Assembly (NCBI GenBank): GCA_003290165.1
Contig: QNQO01001822.1
Coordinates: 124,001-188,000 of the forward strand
Source of the DNA: Berberis thunbergii
Taxonomy: Eukaryota > Streptophyta > Magnoliopsida > Ranunculales > Berberidaceae
Direction of reading: 5' to 3'
Length of the DNA: 64,000 bases
This document shows positions 9,103 through 21,103 of the stretch, one piece after another (within the stretch, counting starts at the first letter, position 1; each line of letters starts with the position of its first letter). Below the pieces are notes generated by a model. That model was not told where the DNA came from. It ran no database searches and worked only from the letters and a program-made list of their open reading frames with translations. The position numbers and the translations under genes were made by a program.

Positions 9103-11576
9103 TGTGAGACCTGCTGGTTTTCAAAAAAAAAAAAAAAAAAAAAAAGTTTTTAAAACCGGGGTGTACTTAGCAAAGGTGGTGGGGGCACATAGCCACCCAC
9201 CCCTTTAAATCAGCACGACCCCTCCCCTTTCCCCCTTTCTTCTTTTCTTTTCTTCTTTCTTTTTTCTGCTCGTTCCAGCGAGAGTCGCAGCGTGCACCTC
9301 GCCATTTCTCCGACGGATTTTTGACGGTTTTTGGGTGGTTTCTTCCCCAATCTCACCTCCTCCTTCTCCTCGGTTCGTCTTCTGCTCTTTCCCCTTTGTA
9401 TTTCTTAGTTGTTTTTTTTTCAAAAAAAAAAAAAAAATCAGTTTTCTTTTGGTTTTGGATTTGATCGGTTTCCTTAGCTCCGATCAGCCGTGTTAGGGCC
9501 TTGGTGGCATCCTTGGGAGCCCTTAGAACCGACATGCAAGACTGTTTTGTGGTTGGCCAAAATTTTTTTTCAAAAAATCAGGGTGCATGTTTGTTTGGAG
9601 GGTTCCTCGACGTGAAACCGGGCTTTGGGTGCGTGGGTGAGCCTCATTTTCGTGGCTCTGAGTGTCCTTAGATTCTTTTGTGGATTGTTGTGCAGTTTGG
9701 TAGCGATCAGACCGGTGTAGGGAGGGTTTCGGCGCATTTTCGCCAAACCTTGGGTTTCGGCGGGGTGGTTGCCGATTTCCTTTTGGCTGTAAGTATTCCT
9801 TTCAGTCACGCGTTGCTTGTTTTTTTTTATTTATTTCAGTTTTCGGCTAGTTTGCTCATTTTCGAGCCCGCCTTGCAGTTTTAGAATTTTTGTGGCCTTA
9901 CATTCGTGATTTTGCGTGTTTGGAGCTTCGACCAGTGGGAATTGGGTTTTGAAAATCCATTCCGCCAGGTGAGTGGAACTATAATATTATTTTGATAAAA
10001 TAATTACTTGAAATCCTGAAATGAATTTTTATATTATACCGTCAATTGTGTGAAATTGAATCCGAATCTGAAATTCGGAGTTTTCAGATTTCGAGGATTG
10101 TGTTAGTTATGTGTGAATGAATTATGCATTGGATTTTCAGAAAAGCATGATACTTGAATGAAATCGATTAGTAATTTTGGTGTGATTAGCTTTGGTGTAA
10201 TGACATGAGACCTGTATGCTTTATTGTTGAGTTTGCATAGCATATCATGTTTTACCGTGGATTTTCGAGTCTTGAGCATGTATGATTATCGACTCGAATA
10301 AATTTATTGTGGTGATTTGGGTCATGTTGGGACCCTGGCATAGTCGTGGTTTTATAAAATTGCCGAATTGTTTATGGTTGCACGTTTGTACATTTGGTTA
10401 TGTACAGATTTGTCATTTGTGCATGTGGATAGTAGTATAAGTGTCTTTACCCCGCTATAATGCATGTTTGCCGATGCTTAGGAGCTTGCTCGCATCGAGA
10501 GTTGGATGGTGCTGGAGATGACTCGCACCTGACATTGTGGACGCTATTGCATGTGGCAAGCTTGCTGAGGTGCGGTGAGCTCCCGCACGCACTTGCCACT
10601 ATAGAGTGCAGTAGGACGGGCCCCGGAGGACGTGCTTTGGAGATTACTCGCTTTCCCTCTCAGCGCGCTTGATTTGGATTATGTTAGGTTGGCCGTGTTA
10701 GGCCAGTCGTTCGGGACGTTTGAGTTTGTATCCTGGCAGATGGCACCCCATTAGGATACAAACAAGCCCGAAGTGGTACTGGTGAACGTTGTGGGATGTG
10801 TCTGGGTGGGACACATTCGTAGGGTATGCGGATACCTACGATATGAGACACTTATACAGGATTTTACAGGATTTCTGATTTCAACTTCATTGCTATACCT
10901 AGGAGACTAGGAGGAATTATGAGATTGATTCATTTCCATTGCTTGATATTTACTATGTTTAAATCATGTGAAATGACCGGCATATATTGAAAACTTGTAG
11001 TTATTGTTGAATCTGAAATATGTGTGTTGTTGCTTGAACTTAGAAACATTATCCTTAGAGACACGGTGTGATTTAGACTTTAGAACTGATTGTTTATTTA
11101 TTGTTGTCTGGCATTAATTTTCCTTGTTTATTATTCCGTTATTTGTATTTAGTTCGCTCGCACCATCTAGCTTTGTGCTTTGCTGACCCCGCAAGGGGTG
11201 TGCTTCTATTGGAGTGCAGGCAGTGTTGGCGTTCCTGCTGATCGTGGCGCGTAGGCCTCGATTTCCGTTGTAGGCGTGTTTGAGCTTTTTGGTTGTGTCC
11301 GCCCTGTACGGGTATGTTTTGCTTTCTCTGTATTTCTAGTGTACTATATTGTTAAACTAGATGTTTGTATACTGTTTTGTCACTATGACTCTGGCGGGGC
11401 GAATAAAAAAATATATATTTATTTTGTTCAAAAATTTAGCGTAGTTTTATTTTCATTTGTTTATCGTATCAAGAATGTGTTATATTATGATGTTGTGGTC
11501 GGTTACGATCCGCCTGTGTAGGTGTTAGTTCACGCATCGGCACGCTGCGATTTCCGTGGCGGGTCGGGGCGTGACA
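9103..11576 (+). repeat. Tekay-type gypsy LTR 1
   Basis: Starts TGTGAGACCTGCTGG and ends GTGACA, five bases before the primer-binding site. It is 2474 bases, long as is usual for this lineage. The sequence returns almost unchanged at 15336 and 17689. The 70-codon open frame at 10460-10672 recurs in all three LTRs because the DNA does; no protein function is suggested. Confidence 0.9.
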
Positions 11577-11581
11577 GAGCT

Positions 11582-11593
11582 TGGTATCAGAGC
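11582..11593 (+). other. Primer-binding site for initiator Met-tRNA
   Basis: TGGTATCAGAGC, complementary to the 3' end of plant initiator methionine tRNA, stands five bases after LTR1. This is the usual minus-strand primer of Tekay-type gypsy elements. Confidence 0.9.
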
Positions 11594-11929
11594 CATTGTT
11601 ACCGGTTCACATAGAACATCATCGTATACAACTTTCTTGAGTGGATTGGGTAGAGGAGTTAGGACTTTTGTTGTGTTGTTTGATGTATGGTATGTGTGTT
11701 TTCTTATTTTTTTTCGTAGAGGTTGTTTGGTGATGGTGAGTGGTCAGAGAGTCTCTCTCCTAGCACCGCCTGTTCGCCTAGCAGCTATTCCCGGTCAGGG
11801 AAATGTTGAGGGTATGTTATTTTATTTTTTTATTGTCGTTTTGTGTGTGCCAGATGTAGTAGGATTGTCTTATGTGCATTATGCATAGGAAAAATTGCAT
11901 GTTAGTGTGTTGTATGTGATTCAGGATAC
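11594..11929 (+). other. Leader and gag remnant
   Basis: Only about 340 bases separate the primer site from protease, where a gag of more than 1 kb is expected. No capsid or zinc-knuckle words are found. The ATG at 11734 opens a short frame that does not look like gag. A large deletion is inferred. Confidence 0.6.
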
Positions 11930-14900
11930 TTGTGTTGTGTGCCAGGTTTTGTGCATTCGTCGTGTTTCCTGTTGAGGGCTCTTTTCGATACAGGAGCATC
12001 TAGGTCTTTTATTTCTAGACAGTTGGTTGTCTCTGACAACCTTGAGGTGGTGCCTTTGCCGGAGCCCTTGTGCGTTGTGTCTCCCTTGGGCAGTTCGGTT
12101 TGGTTGTGGGAGTTTTGCCCCCGTTTCGAGTTTTTCTTGCTGGGGTACAACTTTGTGTTTGACTTTATTGTCTTGGGTTTCGAAGGCTATCAATTGATTT
12201 TAGGGATGGATTGGTTGTCCAGTCATCCGGTGATCATTGATTGCTTGCATAGGTCGGTGATGTTAGCGCCACCTGATGCTTCGCCTCGTGTGTTGGCTTG
12301 TGAGCCCGATTCGGTTTCGTTGATGTCGAGTTTTCTTAGCTCTCTTGAGATTTCTTGTCCCGACACCGGTTCTGTAGAGGTTGTGTGTGAGTTCCCTGAT
12401 GTCTTTCAGGAGATTCCTGGTATCCCTCCACGTCGTGAGGTAGAGTTTCGGATTGACCTGGTTCCTGGTACTGCACCTATATCTAAATCAGCGTACAGGC
12501 TTGCACCTAAGCAATTGGAAGAGATGAAAGTACAGCTTGATGAGTTGCTTCGTAAGGGATTTATTCGTCCGAGCAATTCACCTTGGGGAGCTCCAGCAAT
12601 ATTTGTATCCAAGAAGGATGGATCATTGAGGATGTGCATAGATTATCGAGATTTGAATAAAGTGACTATCAAGAATAAATATCCATTGCCTCGGATTGAT
12701 GATCTATTGGATCAGTTGAGGGGAGCCGTAGTGTTTTCACAGTTAGATTTGCAGTCTGGGTACCATCAGATGAGAGTTGAGGAACATTCCGTTCCAATTA
12801 CCGCTTTTCGGACCCGTTATGGCTTGTATGAGTTTCCAGTCATGCCATTTGGATTGACAAATGCACCAGCTTTCTTCATGGATTTGATGAATAGATTGTT
12901 CAGTCCGTACCTGGACAAGTTTGTGGTAATCTTCATTGATGATATCTTAGTGTACTCGAGGAGTTTAGAGGAGCACAGAGAACACCTTCGCATTGTTTTG
13001 CAGATACTTAGAGAAAATCAGTTGTATGCGAAGTTCAGTAAGTGTCACTTTTGGGAGCCTGAAGTTCGATTTCTTGGGCATGTCATTTCTAGTGGTGGTA
13101 TTGCAGTGGACCCTGAGAAAGTCGAGGCAGTGAAGTCTTGGAGACGACCTAGTAGTGTGACAGAGATTCGTAGTTTTCTGGGTTTGGCTGGTTATTACCG
13201 ACGGTTTATCGAGAAATTTTCTTTGATTGCAGCACCACTCACTCAATTAACTAGGAAGAATGTTCCTTTTGTATGGTCAGAAAAGTGTGAAGAAGCTTTT
13301 GTAACTTTGAAGCTTCGGTTGACTTCAGCACCAGTGTTGACTATTCCGACACCTGGTAGCCGACTGGTGGTATTTACTGATGCTTGCGGTACAGGATTGG
13401 GTGGAGTGTTGATGCAAGGCAAGAAGGTCGTAGCCTATGCGTCTCGACAGTTGAAACCTCACGAGCGAAAATATCCGACACATGATTTAGAGTTGGCAGC
13501 CGTAGTCTTTGCTTTGAAAATCTGGAGACATTATCTGTATGGTGAGAGGTTTGAGTTGTTCACAGATCACAAGAGTTTGAAGTACTTATTCACTCAGAGG
13601 GAGTTGAATATGAGGCAACAACGATGGGTTGATTTCCTTAGCAGCTATGACTTCGAGATACAGTATCAGCCTGGTAGGGCCAATGTGGTTGCAGATGCCT
13701 TGAGTAGGCGACATGTAGTGATGGCAACCATGATGATTCAGGAGTACCGAACACTTGAGACATTAGCTTCATTTGCAGTTCAGCCTACTTTCAGTACAGA
13801 GGGCAGCATGATAGCGGGTTTAGCAGTTTATCCGTCGTTGATCAGTAGAGTGGTGGAGAGACAGACCTCTGATCCAGTGATTACGAGGCAGATAGCAGAT
13901 TTGGTAGTGGACACATTGGATGAGTGCCCTACCGATTGGTCAGTGGGTTCAGATGGAGGGTTGCGATTTCGTGGGCGGCTTTGTGTTCCGTCTGATGAGG
14001 AGTTGCGAAGAGATATCTTATAGGAAGCTCATAGATCTCGTTTCACCATTCATCCCGGTGGAACGAAGATGTATCAAGATTTGAGACGTTCTTTCTGGTG
14101 GCATGGAATGAAGAAAGACATTGGAGAGTTTGTGGCACGGTGTGCGACTTGTCAGCAGGTGAAAGCCGAGCATCAGAGACCGTCTGGGTTATTGCATCCA
14201 TTGGATATCCCGACGTGGAAGTGGGAGTATATCACTATGGATTTCATCGATGGACTTCCACGGTCGAGGAAAGGTAATGAGTCGATATGGGTCATTGTTG
14301 ATCGGTTGACGAAGTGTGCACATTTCATTCCTGTTAGTATGAATCGGACGGCAGACAGTCTAGCAGTGTTGTTCATTCGGGAGATAGTTCGCCTTCATGG
14401 GTCGCCTGTTTCGATTGTATCCGACAGAGATCCGCTTTTCACAGCCCACTTCTGGCAGAGCTTTCAGCAAGCTATGGGTACTAGATTGGACATGAGTACA
14501 GCTTATCATCCACAGACAGATGGCCAATCTGAGCGAGTGAATCAGGTAGTGGAAGACATGCTTAGAGCATGCATTTTAGACTTAGGGGGCAGTTGGAAAG
14601 ATCACCTACCGTTATGTGAGTTTGCGTACAACAACAGCTACCACGTAAGTATTGGCATGGCACCGTTTGAGGCACTCTATGGACGACCATGTAGGTCCCC
14701 TGTTTGTTGGGCAGAGATTGAAGAGTCAGTTGTGATGGGGCCGGATGTGATTAGAGAAACTACTGAGAAGATTGAGCTGATTAGAGCGCGGTTGTTGACG
14801 GCCCAGAGTAGACAGAAGAGTTACGCTGATAGGAGGCGTAAGGAGTTGGAGTTTGATGTTGGTGACAGGGTTTTTCTGAAAGTTTCCCCGATGCGCGGAG

Positions 14901-15274
14901 TTGTTAGATTCCGAAGTCGTGAAAAACTTGCACTGAGGTATGTAGGGCCATATGAGATTACTGAGAGGATCGGACCAGTGGCCTACAGATTAGCTTTGCC
15001 GCAGAGTATGTCAGGAATCCACGATGTGTTTCACGTATCCATGTTGCGGAAGTGTTTGGCAGACCCGTCACAGATTATAGAACCTGCTGAAGTAGAGATT
15101 GCGGATGAGTTGACGTATCCAGTGAGGCCAGTAGCCATTGTTGATGATGATGTGAAACAACTTCGTCGGAGGATAGTGAAGTTAGTGAAGGTTCAGTGGA
15201 GCCACCGAGCGGGTGACGTGACTTGGGAGCTGGAGGATCAGATGAGACAGAAATACCCCGAGCTTTTTGCCTAG
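11930..15274 (+). pseudogene. Tekay-type gypsy pol polyprotein, one in-frame stop, gag missing
   Basis: Pol would process the polyprotein, copy the element RNA and integrate the DNA. Domains in order (residues from 11930): protease DTGAS at ~20-24; reverse transcriptase with [21 protein letters not shown] and the catalytic FIDD at ~335; RNase H with [12 protein letters not shown] at ~480 and ADALSRR; integrase zinc finger ending CATCQQ at ~738 and a DDE core (DFIDG ~770, SDRDPLF ~830, SERVNQ ~867). The C-terminal VKVQWSHRAGDVTWELEDQM is a chromodomain-like tail typical of Tekay chromoviruses. The frame is continuous except for a TAG at 14021-14023, between RNase H and integrase. With gag absent the copy cannot move on its own. 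Little other decay suggests a young insertion. Confidence 0.92.
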
Positions 15275-15335
15275 GTTTTCTTGTCGTGGCTTTTGTCCGA
15301 TCTCGAGGACGAGATATCTTTTTAGGTGTGTATGA

Positions 15336-17576
15336 TGTGAGACCTGCTGGTTTTCAAAAAAAAAAAAAAAAAAAAGTTTTTAAAACCGGGGTGTACTTAG
15401 CAAAGGTGGTGGGGGCACATAGCCACCCACCCCTTTAAATCAGCACGACCCCTCCCCTTTCCCCCTTTCTTCTTTCTTTTTTCTGCTCGTTCCAGCGAGA
15501 GTCGCAGCGTGCACCTCGCCATTTCTCCGACGGATTTTTGACGGTTTTTGGGTGGTTTCTTCCCCAATCTCACCTCCTCCTCCTCCTCGGTTCGTCTTCT
15601 GCTCTTTCCCCTTTGTATTTCTTAGTTGTTTTTTTTTCAAAAAAAAAAAAAATCAGTTTTCTTTTGGTTTTGGATTTGATCGGTTTCCTTAGCTCCGATC
15701 AGCCGTGTTAGGGCCTTGGTGGCATCCTTGGGAGCCCTTAGAACCGACATGCAAGACTGTTTTGTGGTTGGCCAAATTTTTTTTTTCAAAAATCAGGGTG
15801 CATGTTTGTTTGGAGGGTTCCTCGACGTGAAACCGGGCTTTGGGTGCGTGGGTGAGCCTCATTTTCGTGGCTCTGAGTGTCCTTAGATTCTTTTGTGGAT
15901 TGTTGTGCAGTTTGGTAGCGATCAGACCGGTGTAGGGAGGGTTTCAGCGCGTTTTCGCCAAACCTTGGGTTTCGGCGGGGTGGTTGCCGATTTCCTTTTG
16001 GCTGTAAGTATTCCTTTCAGTCACGCGTTGCTTGTTTTTTTTTATTTATTTCAGTTTTCGGCTAGTTTGCTCATTTTCGAGCCCGCCTTGCAGTTTTAGA
16101 ATTTCTGTGGCCTTGCATTCGTGATTTTGCGTGTTTGGAGCTTCGACCAGTGGGAATTGGGTTTTGAAAATCCATTCCGCCAGGTGAGTGGAACTATAAT
16201 ATTATTTTGATAAAATAATTACTTGAAATCCTGAAATGAATTTTTATATTATACCGTCAATTGTGTGGAATTGAATCCGAATCTGAAATTCGGAGTTTTC
16301 AGATATTTCGAGGATTGTGTTAGTTACGTGTGAATGAATTATGCATTGGATTTTCAGAAAGCATGATACTCGAATGAAATTGAATAGTAATTTTGGTGTG
16401 ATTAGGCTTTGGTGTAATGACATGAGACTGGTATGCTTTGTTTTCTAGTTTGCATAGCCTATCATGTTTTACCGTGGATTTTCGAGTCTTGAGCATGTAT
16501 GATAAGCGACTCGAATAAATTTATTGTGGTGATTTGGGTCATGTTGGGACCCTGGCATAGTCGTGATTTTATAAAATTGCCGAATTGTTTATGGTTGCAC
16601 GTTTGTACATTTGGTTATGTACAGACTTGTCATTTGTGCATGTGGATAGTAGTATAAGTGTCTTTACCCCGCTATAATGCCTGTTTGCCGATGCTTAGGA
16701 GCTTGCTCGCATCGAGAGTTGGATGGTGCTGGAGATGACTCGCACCTGACATTGTGGACGCTATTGCATGTGGCAAGCTTGCTGAGGTGCGGTGAGCTCC
16801 CGCACGCACTTGCCACTATAGAGTGCAGTAGGACGGGTCCCGGAGGACGTGCTTTGGAGATTACTCGCTTTCCCTCCCAGCGCGCTTGATTTGGATTATG
16901 TTAGGTTGGCCGTGTTAGGCCAGTCGTTCGGGACGTTTGAGTTTGTATCCTGGCAGATGGCACCCCATTAGGATACAAACAAGCCCGAAGTGGTACTGAT
17001 GCACGTTGTGGGATGTGTCTGGGTGAGACACATTCGTAGGGTATGCGGATACCTACGATATGAGACACTTATACAGGATTTTACAGGATTTCTGATTTCA
17101 ACTTCATTGCTATACCTAGGAGACTAGGAGGAATTATGAGATTGATTCATTTCCATTGCTTGATATTTACTATGTTTAAATCATGTGAAATGACCGGCAT
17201 ATATTGAAAACTTGTAGTTATTGTTGAATCTGAAATATGTGTGTTGTTGCTTGAACTTAGAAACACTATCCTTAGAGACATGATGTGATTTAGAATTTAG
17301 AACTGGTTGTTTATTTATTGTTGTCTGGCATGCATTTTCCTTGTTTATTATTCCGTTATTTGTATTTAGTTCGCTCGCACCAGCTAGCTTTGTGCTTTGC
17401 TGACCCCGCAAGGGGTGTGCTTCTATTGGAGTGCAGGCAGTGTTGGAGTTCCTGCTGATCGTGGCGTGTAGGCCTCGATTTTTGTTGTAGGCGTGTTTTG
17501 AGCTTTTTGGTTGTGTCCGCCCTGTACGGGTATGTTTTGCTTTCTCTGTATTTCAGATTTACTATATTGTTAAACT
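15336..17576 (+). repeat. Tekay-type gypsy LTR 2, 3' end missing
   Basis: Starts TGTGAGACCTGCTGG like LTR1 and follows it closely to ...TATTGTTAAACT (~17575). There it jumps into the end of pol at the shared bases ACT. About 230 bases of the LTR 3' end, including the terminus, are gone. Confidence 0.88.
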
Positions 17577-17688
17577 TGGGAGCTGGAGGATCAGATGAGA
17601 CAGAAATACCCCGAGCTTTTTGCCTAGGTTTTCTTGTCGTGGCTTTTGTCCGATCTCGAGGACGAGATCTCTTTTAAGGTGTGTATGA
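17574..17688 (+). pseudogene. Pol tail fragment of a second gypsy copy
   Basis: ACTTGGGAGCTGGAGGATCA onward repeats 15222-15335: the last codons of pol, the stop and the purine-rich stretch before LTR. It belongs to a second copy of the same family whose 5' part was lost at the junction with LTR2. Confidence 0.88.
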
Positions 17689-19909
17689 TGTGAGAATTGC
17701 AGTTAAAAAAAAAAAAAAAAAAAAAAATTTTAACCGGGGTGTACTTAGCAAAGGTGGTGGGGGCACATAGCCACCCACCCCTTTAAATCAGCACGACCCC
17801 TCCCCTTTCCCCCTTTCTTCTTCTCTTTTCTTCTTTCTTTTTTCTGCTCGTTCCAGCGAGAGTCGCAGCGTGCACCTCGCCATTTCTCCGACGGATTTTT
17901 GACGGTTTTTGGGTGGTTTCTTCCCCAATCTCACCTCCTCCTCCTTCTCGGTTCGTCTTCTGCTCTTTACCCTTTGTATTTCTTAGTTGTTTTTTTTTCA
18001 AAAAAAAAAAAAATCAGTTTTCTTTTGGTTTTGGATTTGATCGGTTTCCTTAGCTCCGATCAGCCGTGTTAGGGCCTTGGTGGCATCCTTGGGAGCCCTT
18101 AGAACCGACATGCAAGACTGTTTTGTGGTTGGCCAAAAATTTTTTCAAAAAATCAGGGTGCATGTTTGTTTGGAGGGTTCCTCGGCGTGAAACCGGGCTT
18201 TGGGTGCGTGGGTGAGCCTCATTTTCGTGTCTTCGAGAGTCCTTAGACTCTTTTGCTTGTTGTTGTGCAGTTTGGTAGCGATCAGACCGGTGTAGGGAGG
18301 GTTTCGGCGCGTTTTCGCCAAACCTTGGGTTTCGGCGGGGTGGTTGCCGATTTCTTTTTGGCTGTAAGTATTCCTTTCAGTCACGCGTTGCTTGTTTTTT
18401 TTTTTATTTATTTCAGTTTTCGGCTAGTTTGCTCATTTTCGAGCCCGCCTTGCAGTTTTAGAATTTCTGTGGCCTTGCATTCGTGATTTTGCGTGTTTGG
18501 AGCTTCGACCAGTGGGAATTGGGTTTTGAAAATCCATTCCGCCAGGTGAGTGGAACTATAATGTTAATTTAAGAAATAAGTATTTGAAATCCTTAATTGA
18601 ATTTTTACATTATACTGTCAATTGTGTGGAATTGAATCCAAATCTGAAATTCGGAGTTTTCAGATATTTCGAGGATTGTGTTAGTTATGTGTGAATGAAT
18701 TATGCATTGGATTTTCAGAAAAGCATGATACTTGAATGAAATCGAATAGTAATTTTGGTGTGATTAGGCTTTGGTGTAATGACATGAGACCTGTATGCTT
18801 TGTTGTTGAGTTTGCATAGCATATCATGTTTTACCGTGGATTTTCGAGTCTTGAGCATGTATGATTATCGACTCGAATAAATTTATTGTGGTGATTTGGG
18901 TCATGTTGGGACCCTGGCATAGTCGTGGTTTTATAAAATTGCCGAATTGTTAATGGTTGCACGTTTGTACATTTGGTTATGTACAGACTTGTCATTTGTG
19001 CATGTGGATAGTAGTATAAGTGTCTTTACCCCGCTATAATGCCTGTTTGCCGATGCTTAGGAGCTTGCTCGCATCGAGAGTTGGATGGTGCTGGAGATGA
19101 CTCGCACCTGACATTGTGGACGCTATTGCATGTGGCAAGCTTGCTGAGGTGCGGTGAGCTCCCGCACGCACTTGCCACTATAGAGTGCAGTAGGACGGGT
19201 CCCGGAGGACGTGCTTTGGAGATTACTCGCTTTCCCTCCCAGCGCGCTTGATTTGGATTATGTTAGGTTGGCCGTGTTAGGCCAGTCGTTCGGGACGTTT
19301 GAGTTTGTATCCTGGCAGATGGCACCCCATTAGGATACAAACAAGCCCGAAGTGGTACTGGTGCACGTTGTGGGATGTGTCTGGGTGAGACACATTCGTA
19401 GGGTATGCGGATACCTACGATATGAGACACTTATACAGAATTTTACAGGATTTCTGATTTCAACTTCATTGCTATACCTAGGAGACTAGGAGGAATTATG
19501 AGATTGATTCATTTCCATTGCTTGATATTTGCTATGTTTAAATCATGTGAAATGACCGGCATATATTGAAAACTTGTAGTTATTGTTGAATCTGAAATAT
19601 GTGTGTTGTTGCTTGAACTTAGAAACATTATCCTTAGAGACACGGTGTGATTTAGACTTTAGAACTGGTTGTCTATTTATTGTTGTCTGGCATGCATTTT
19701 CCTTGTTTATTATTCCGTTATTTGTATTTAGTTCGCTCGCACCAGCTAGCTTTGTGCTTTGCTGACCCCGCAAGGGGTGTGCTTCTATTGGAGTGCAGGC
19801 AGTGTTGGAGTTCCTGCTGATCGTGGCGCGTAGGCCTCGATTTTTGTTGTAGGCGTGTTTTGAGCTTTTTGGTTGTGTCCGCCCTGTACGGGTATGTTTT
19901 GCTTTCTCT
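17689..19909 (+). repeat. Tekay-type gypsy LTR 3, 3' end missing
   Basis: Starts TGTGAGAATTGCAG, then matches LTR1 and LTR2 to GCTTTCTCT (19909), where it passes into TRIM sequence at the shared letters TCT. It differs from LTR2 at several sites where LTR1 and LTR2 agree, so it comes from a different element of the family. Confidence 0.88.
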
Positions 19910-20405
19910 TTATATGTGCAGGGTCATCTCCCTATTGTACAGAGGCCTTTTAAAGCCGTGAGGGTCGGATGGTAGCCCAAAGCGGACAGTATCTGTACAG
20001 TGCGGGAGGCGGGTCGTCACAGTTTGGTATCAGAGCCTGACCCAGCCGGAAGTGTGCCACGTGGAGGTGGGCCCTCGAGCAACGTGGACGTTGTGCCTGT
20101 GTGGCCAACGAGGACGTTGGGCCTTAAGGGGGTGGACTGTGAGACCCTTGTGTGGGCGGACTTGAGGGGGAGGGTGAGGGTGAGGGTTGGAGCCCAATAG
20201 GCCCAACAGGCCCGTGGATCCCAAGAGGAGTTGGGCGAGCTACCAAGGGAAAACATAGTCCCACATCGCCTGGGTAGGGGAGGTTGATGATCTTTATATG
20301 TGCAGCGTCATCTCCCCATTGTACAGAGGCCTTTTAAAGCCGTGAGGATCGGATGGTAGCCCAAAGCGGACAGTATCTGTACAGTGCGGGAGGCGAGTCG
20401 TCACA
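19907..20405 (+). mobile_element. TRIM-like element, 5' LTR truncated
   Basis: Two related segments (19907-20021 and 20277-20405; shared ...TTTATATGTGCAG, TTTTAAAGCCGTGAGG and GTCGTCACA) bracket a 116-base interior. The interior starts with a Met-tRNA primer site (TGGTATCAGAGC, 20025-20036) and ends with a purine-rich AAGGGGGTGGAC (20125-20136). The full right LTR is 20138-20405 (268 bases, TGTGAGACCC...GTCGTCACA). No coding capacity. This is the layout of a terminal-repeat retrotransposon in miniature. The left LTR lacks its first part, replaced by gypsy LTR3. Confidence 0.8.
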
Positions 20406-20410
20406 GGTGA

Positions 20411-21103
20411 GCCTGTGGAATTGTATATTATCTATAGCTGTTCTGTTTTTGTTGGATCTTGGCAGATGGTGAATGTCATGAAATATCTAAAAGTTTTTGC
20501 CTTCGTTTTTATACACTACTTGATGTGTTGAGGACTCCAATCAACAGCACTCAAGTGCCACTATGCCTTGAATACACCAGGTACCTCTCAAATTCCAGAA
20601 CGAAACCTAACACAACTTACCAGAGTTTTCACTGTACTTTCAGCATCCGAAAACCTCTTATATATGACTCGACATACTCTCCCATAACATATTATTCATG
20701 AAAAGCTCAAAAGAATGATTTAAATATTTGGGTAAAGAGAAAAACATCAAGCCCAAAACCAGATATTAATATATTCCATATCACCATAACAATAAAATGA
20801 GAAAGGTATTAGTGAAACATGAATACCAAATACTTTCATCAAACATATCAGTGTGTCCAGATGACCTTGATCAACCACCAAGAGCAGCTGACTGGCAATT
20901 GTTTTACTAGTTGGCAAAACAGAGTTCCACATAGAGCTAATTAAATAATTAATAGCTGTTTTCAATAAACGTTTATGCCTATCAACAACAAAATGGCTAG
21001 TTTATTCATCTTTACTCTCTTAGTAAAGAACATGGAAAATGAGAAAACTAGCTGAATCCACATCATTTTCACTCTGAACTAGAAATCAGAGCCTGATACA
21101 TGT
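20411..21103. other. Downstream flank of SURNod19 copy A, no gene seen
   Basis: Single-copy-looking AT-rich DNA, matching 40821-41515 in copy B. It links the BAHD pseudogene to the 3' end of SURNod19. The short frames in it differ between copies or lack any family signature. Confidence 0.6.

Larger units (their letters stand above)
9098..20410 (+). mobile_element. 11.3-kb composite gypsy/TRIM insertion flanked by GGTGA
   Basis: GGTGA stands at 9098-9102 and 20406-20410; the inserted DNA is 9103-20405. The homologous site in duplication copy B (40816-40820) holds a single GGTGA and uninterrupted flanks, which proves insertion after the duplication. Order inside: gypsy LTR1, primer site, pol without gag, LTR2 cut short, a tail of pol, LTR3 cut short, then a TRIM element missing the start of its 5' LTR. 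The left outer end (TGTGAGACC) is a gypsy LTR end. The right outer end (GTCGTCACA) is a TRIM LTR end. Confidence 0.85.

Noticed and set aside
10460..10672. A 70-codon frame found three times with almost the same sequence (also 16677 and 19039)
   Set aside because: All three lie at the same place in copies of one LTR. The conservation is that of the DNA repeat, and there is no domain.
20017..20256. Minus- and plus-strand frames of 60-80 codons in the TRIM
   Set aside because: TRIM elements are non-coding; the frames cross LTR borders and are not kept in the second copy.
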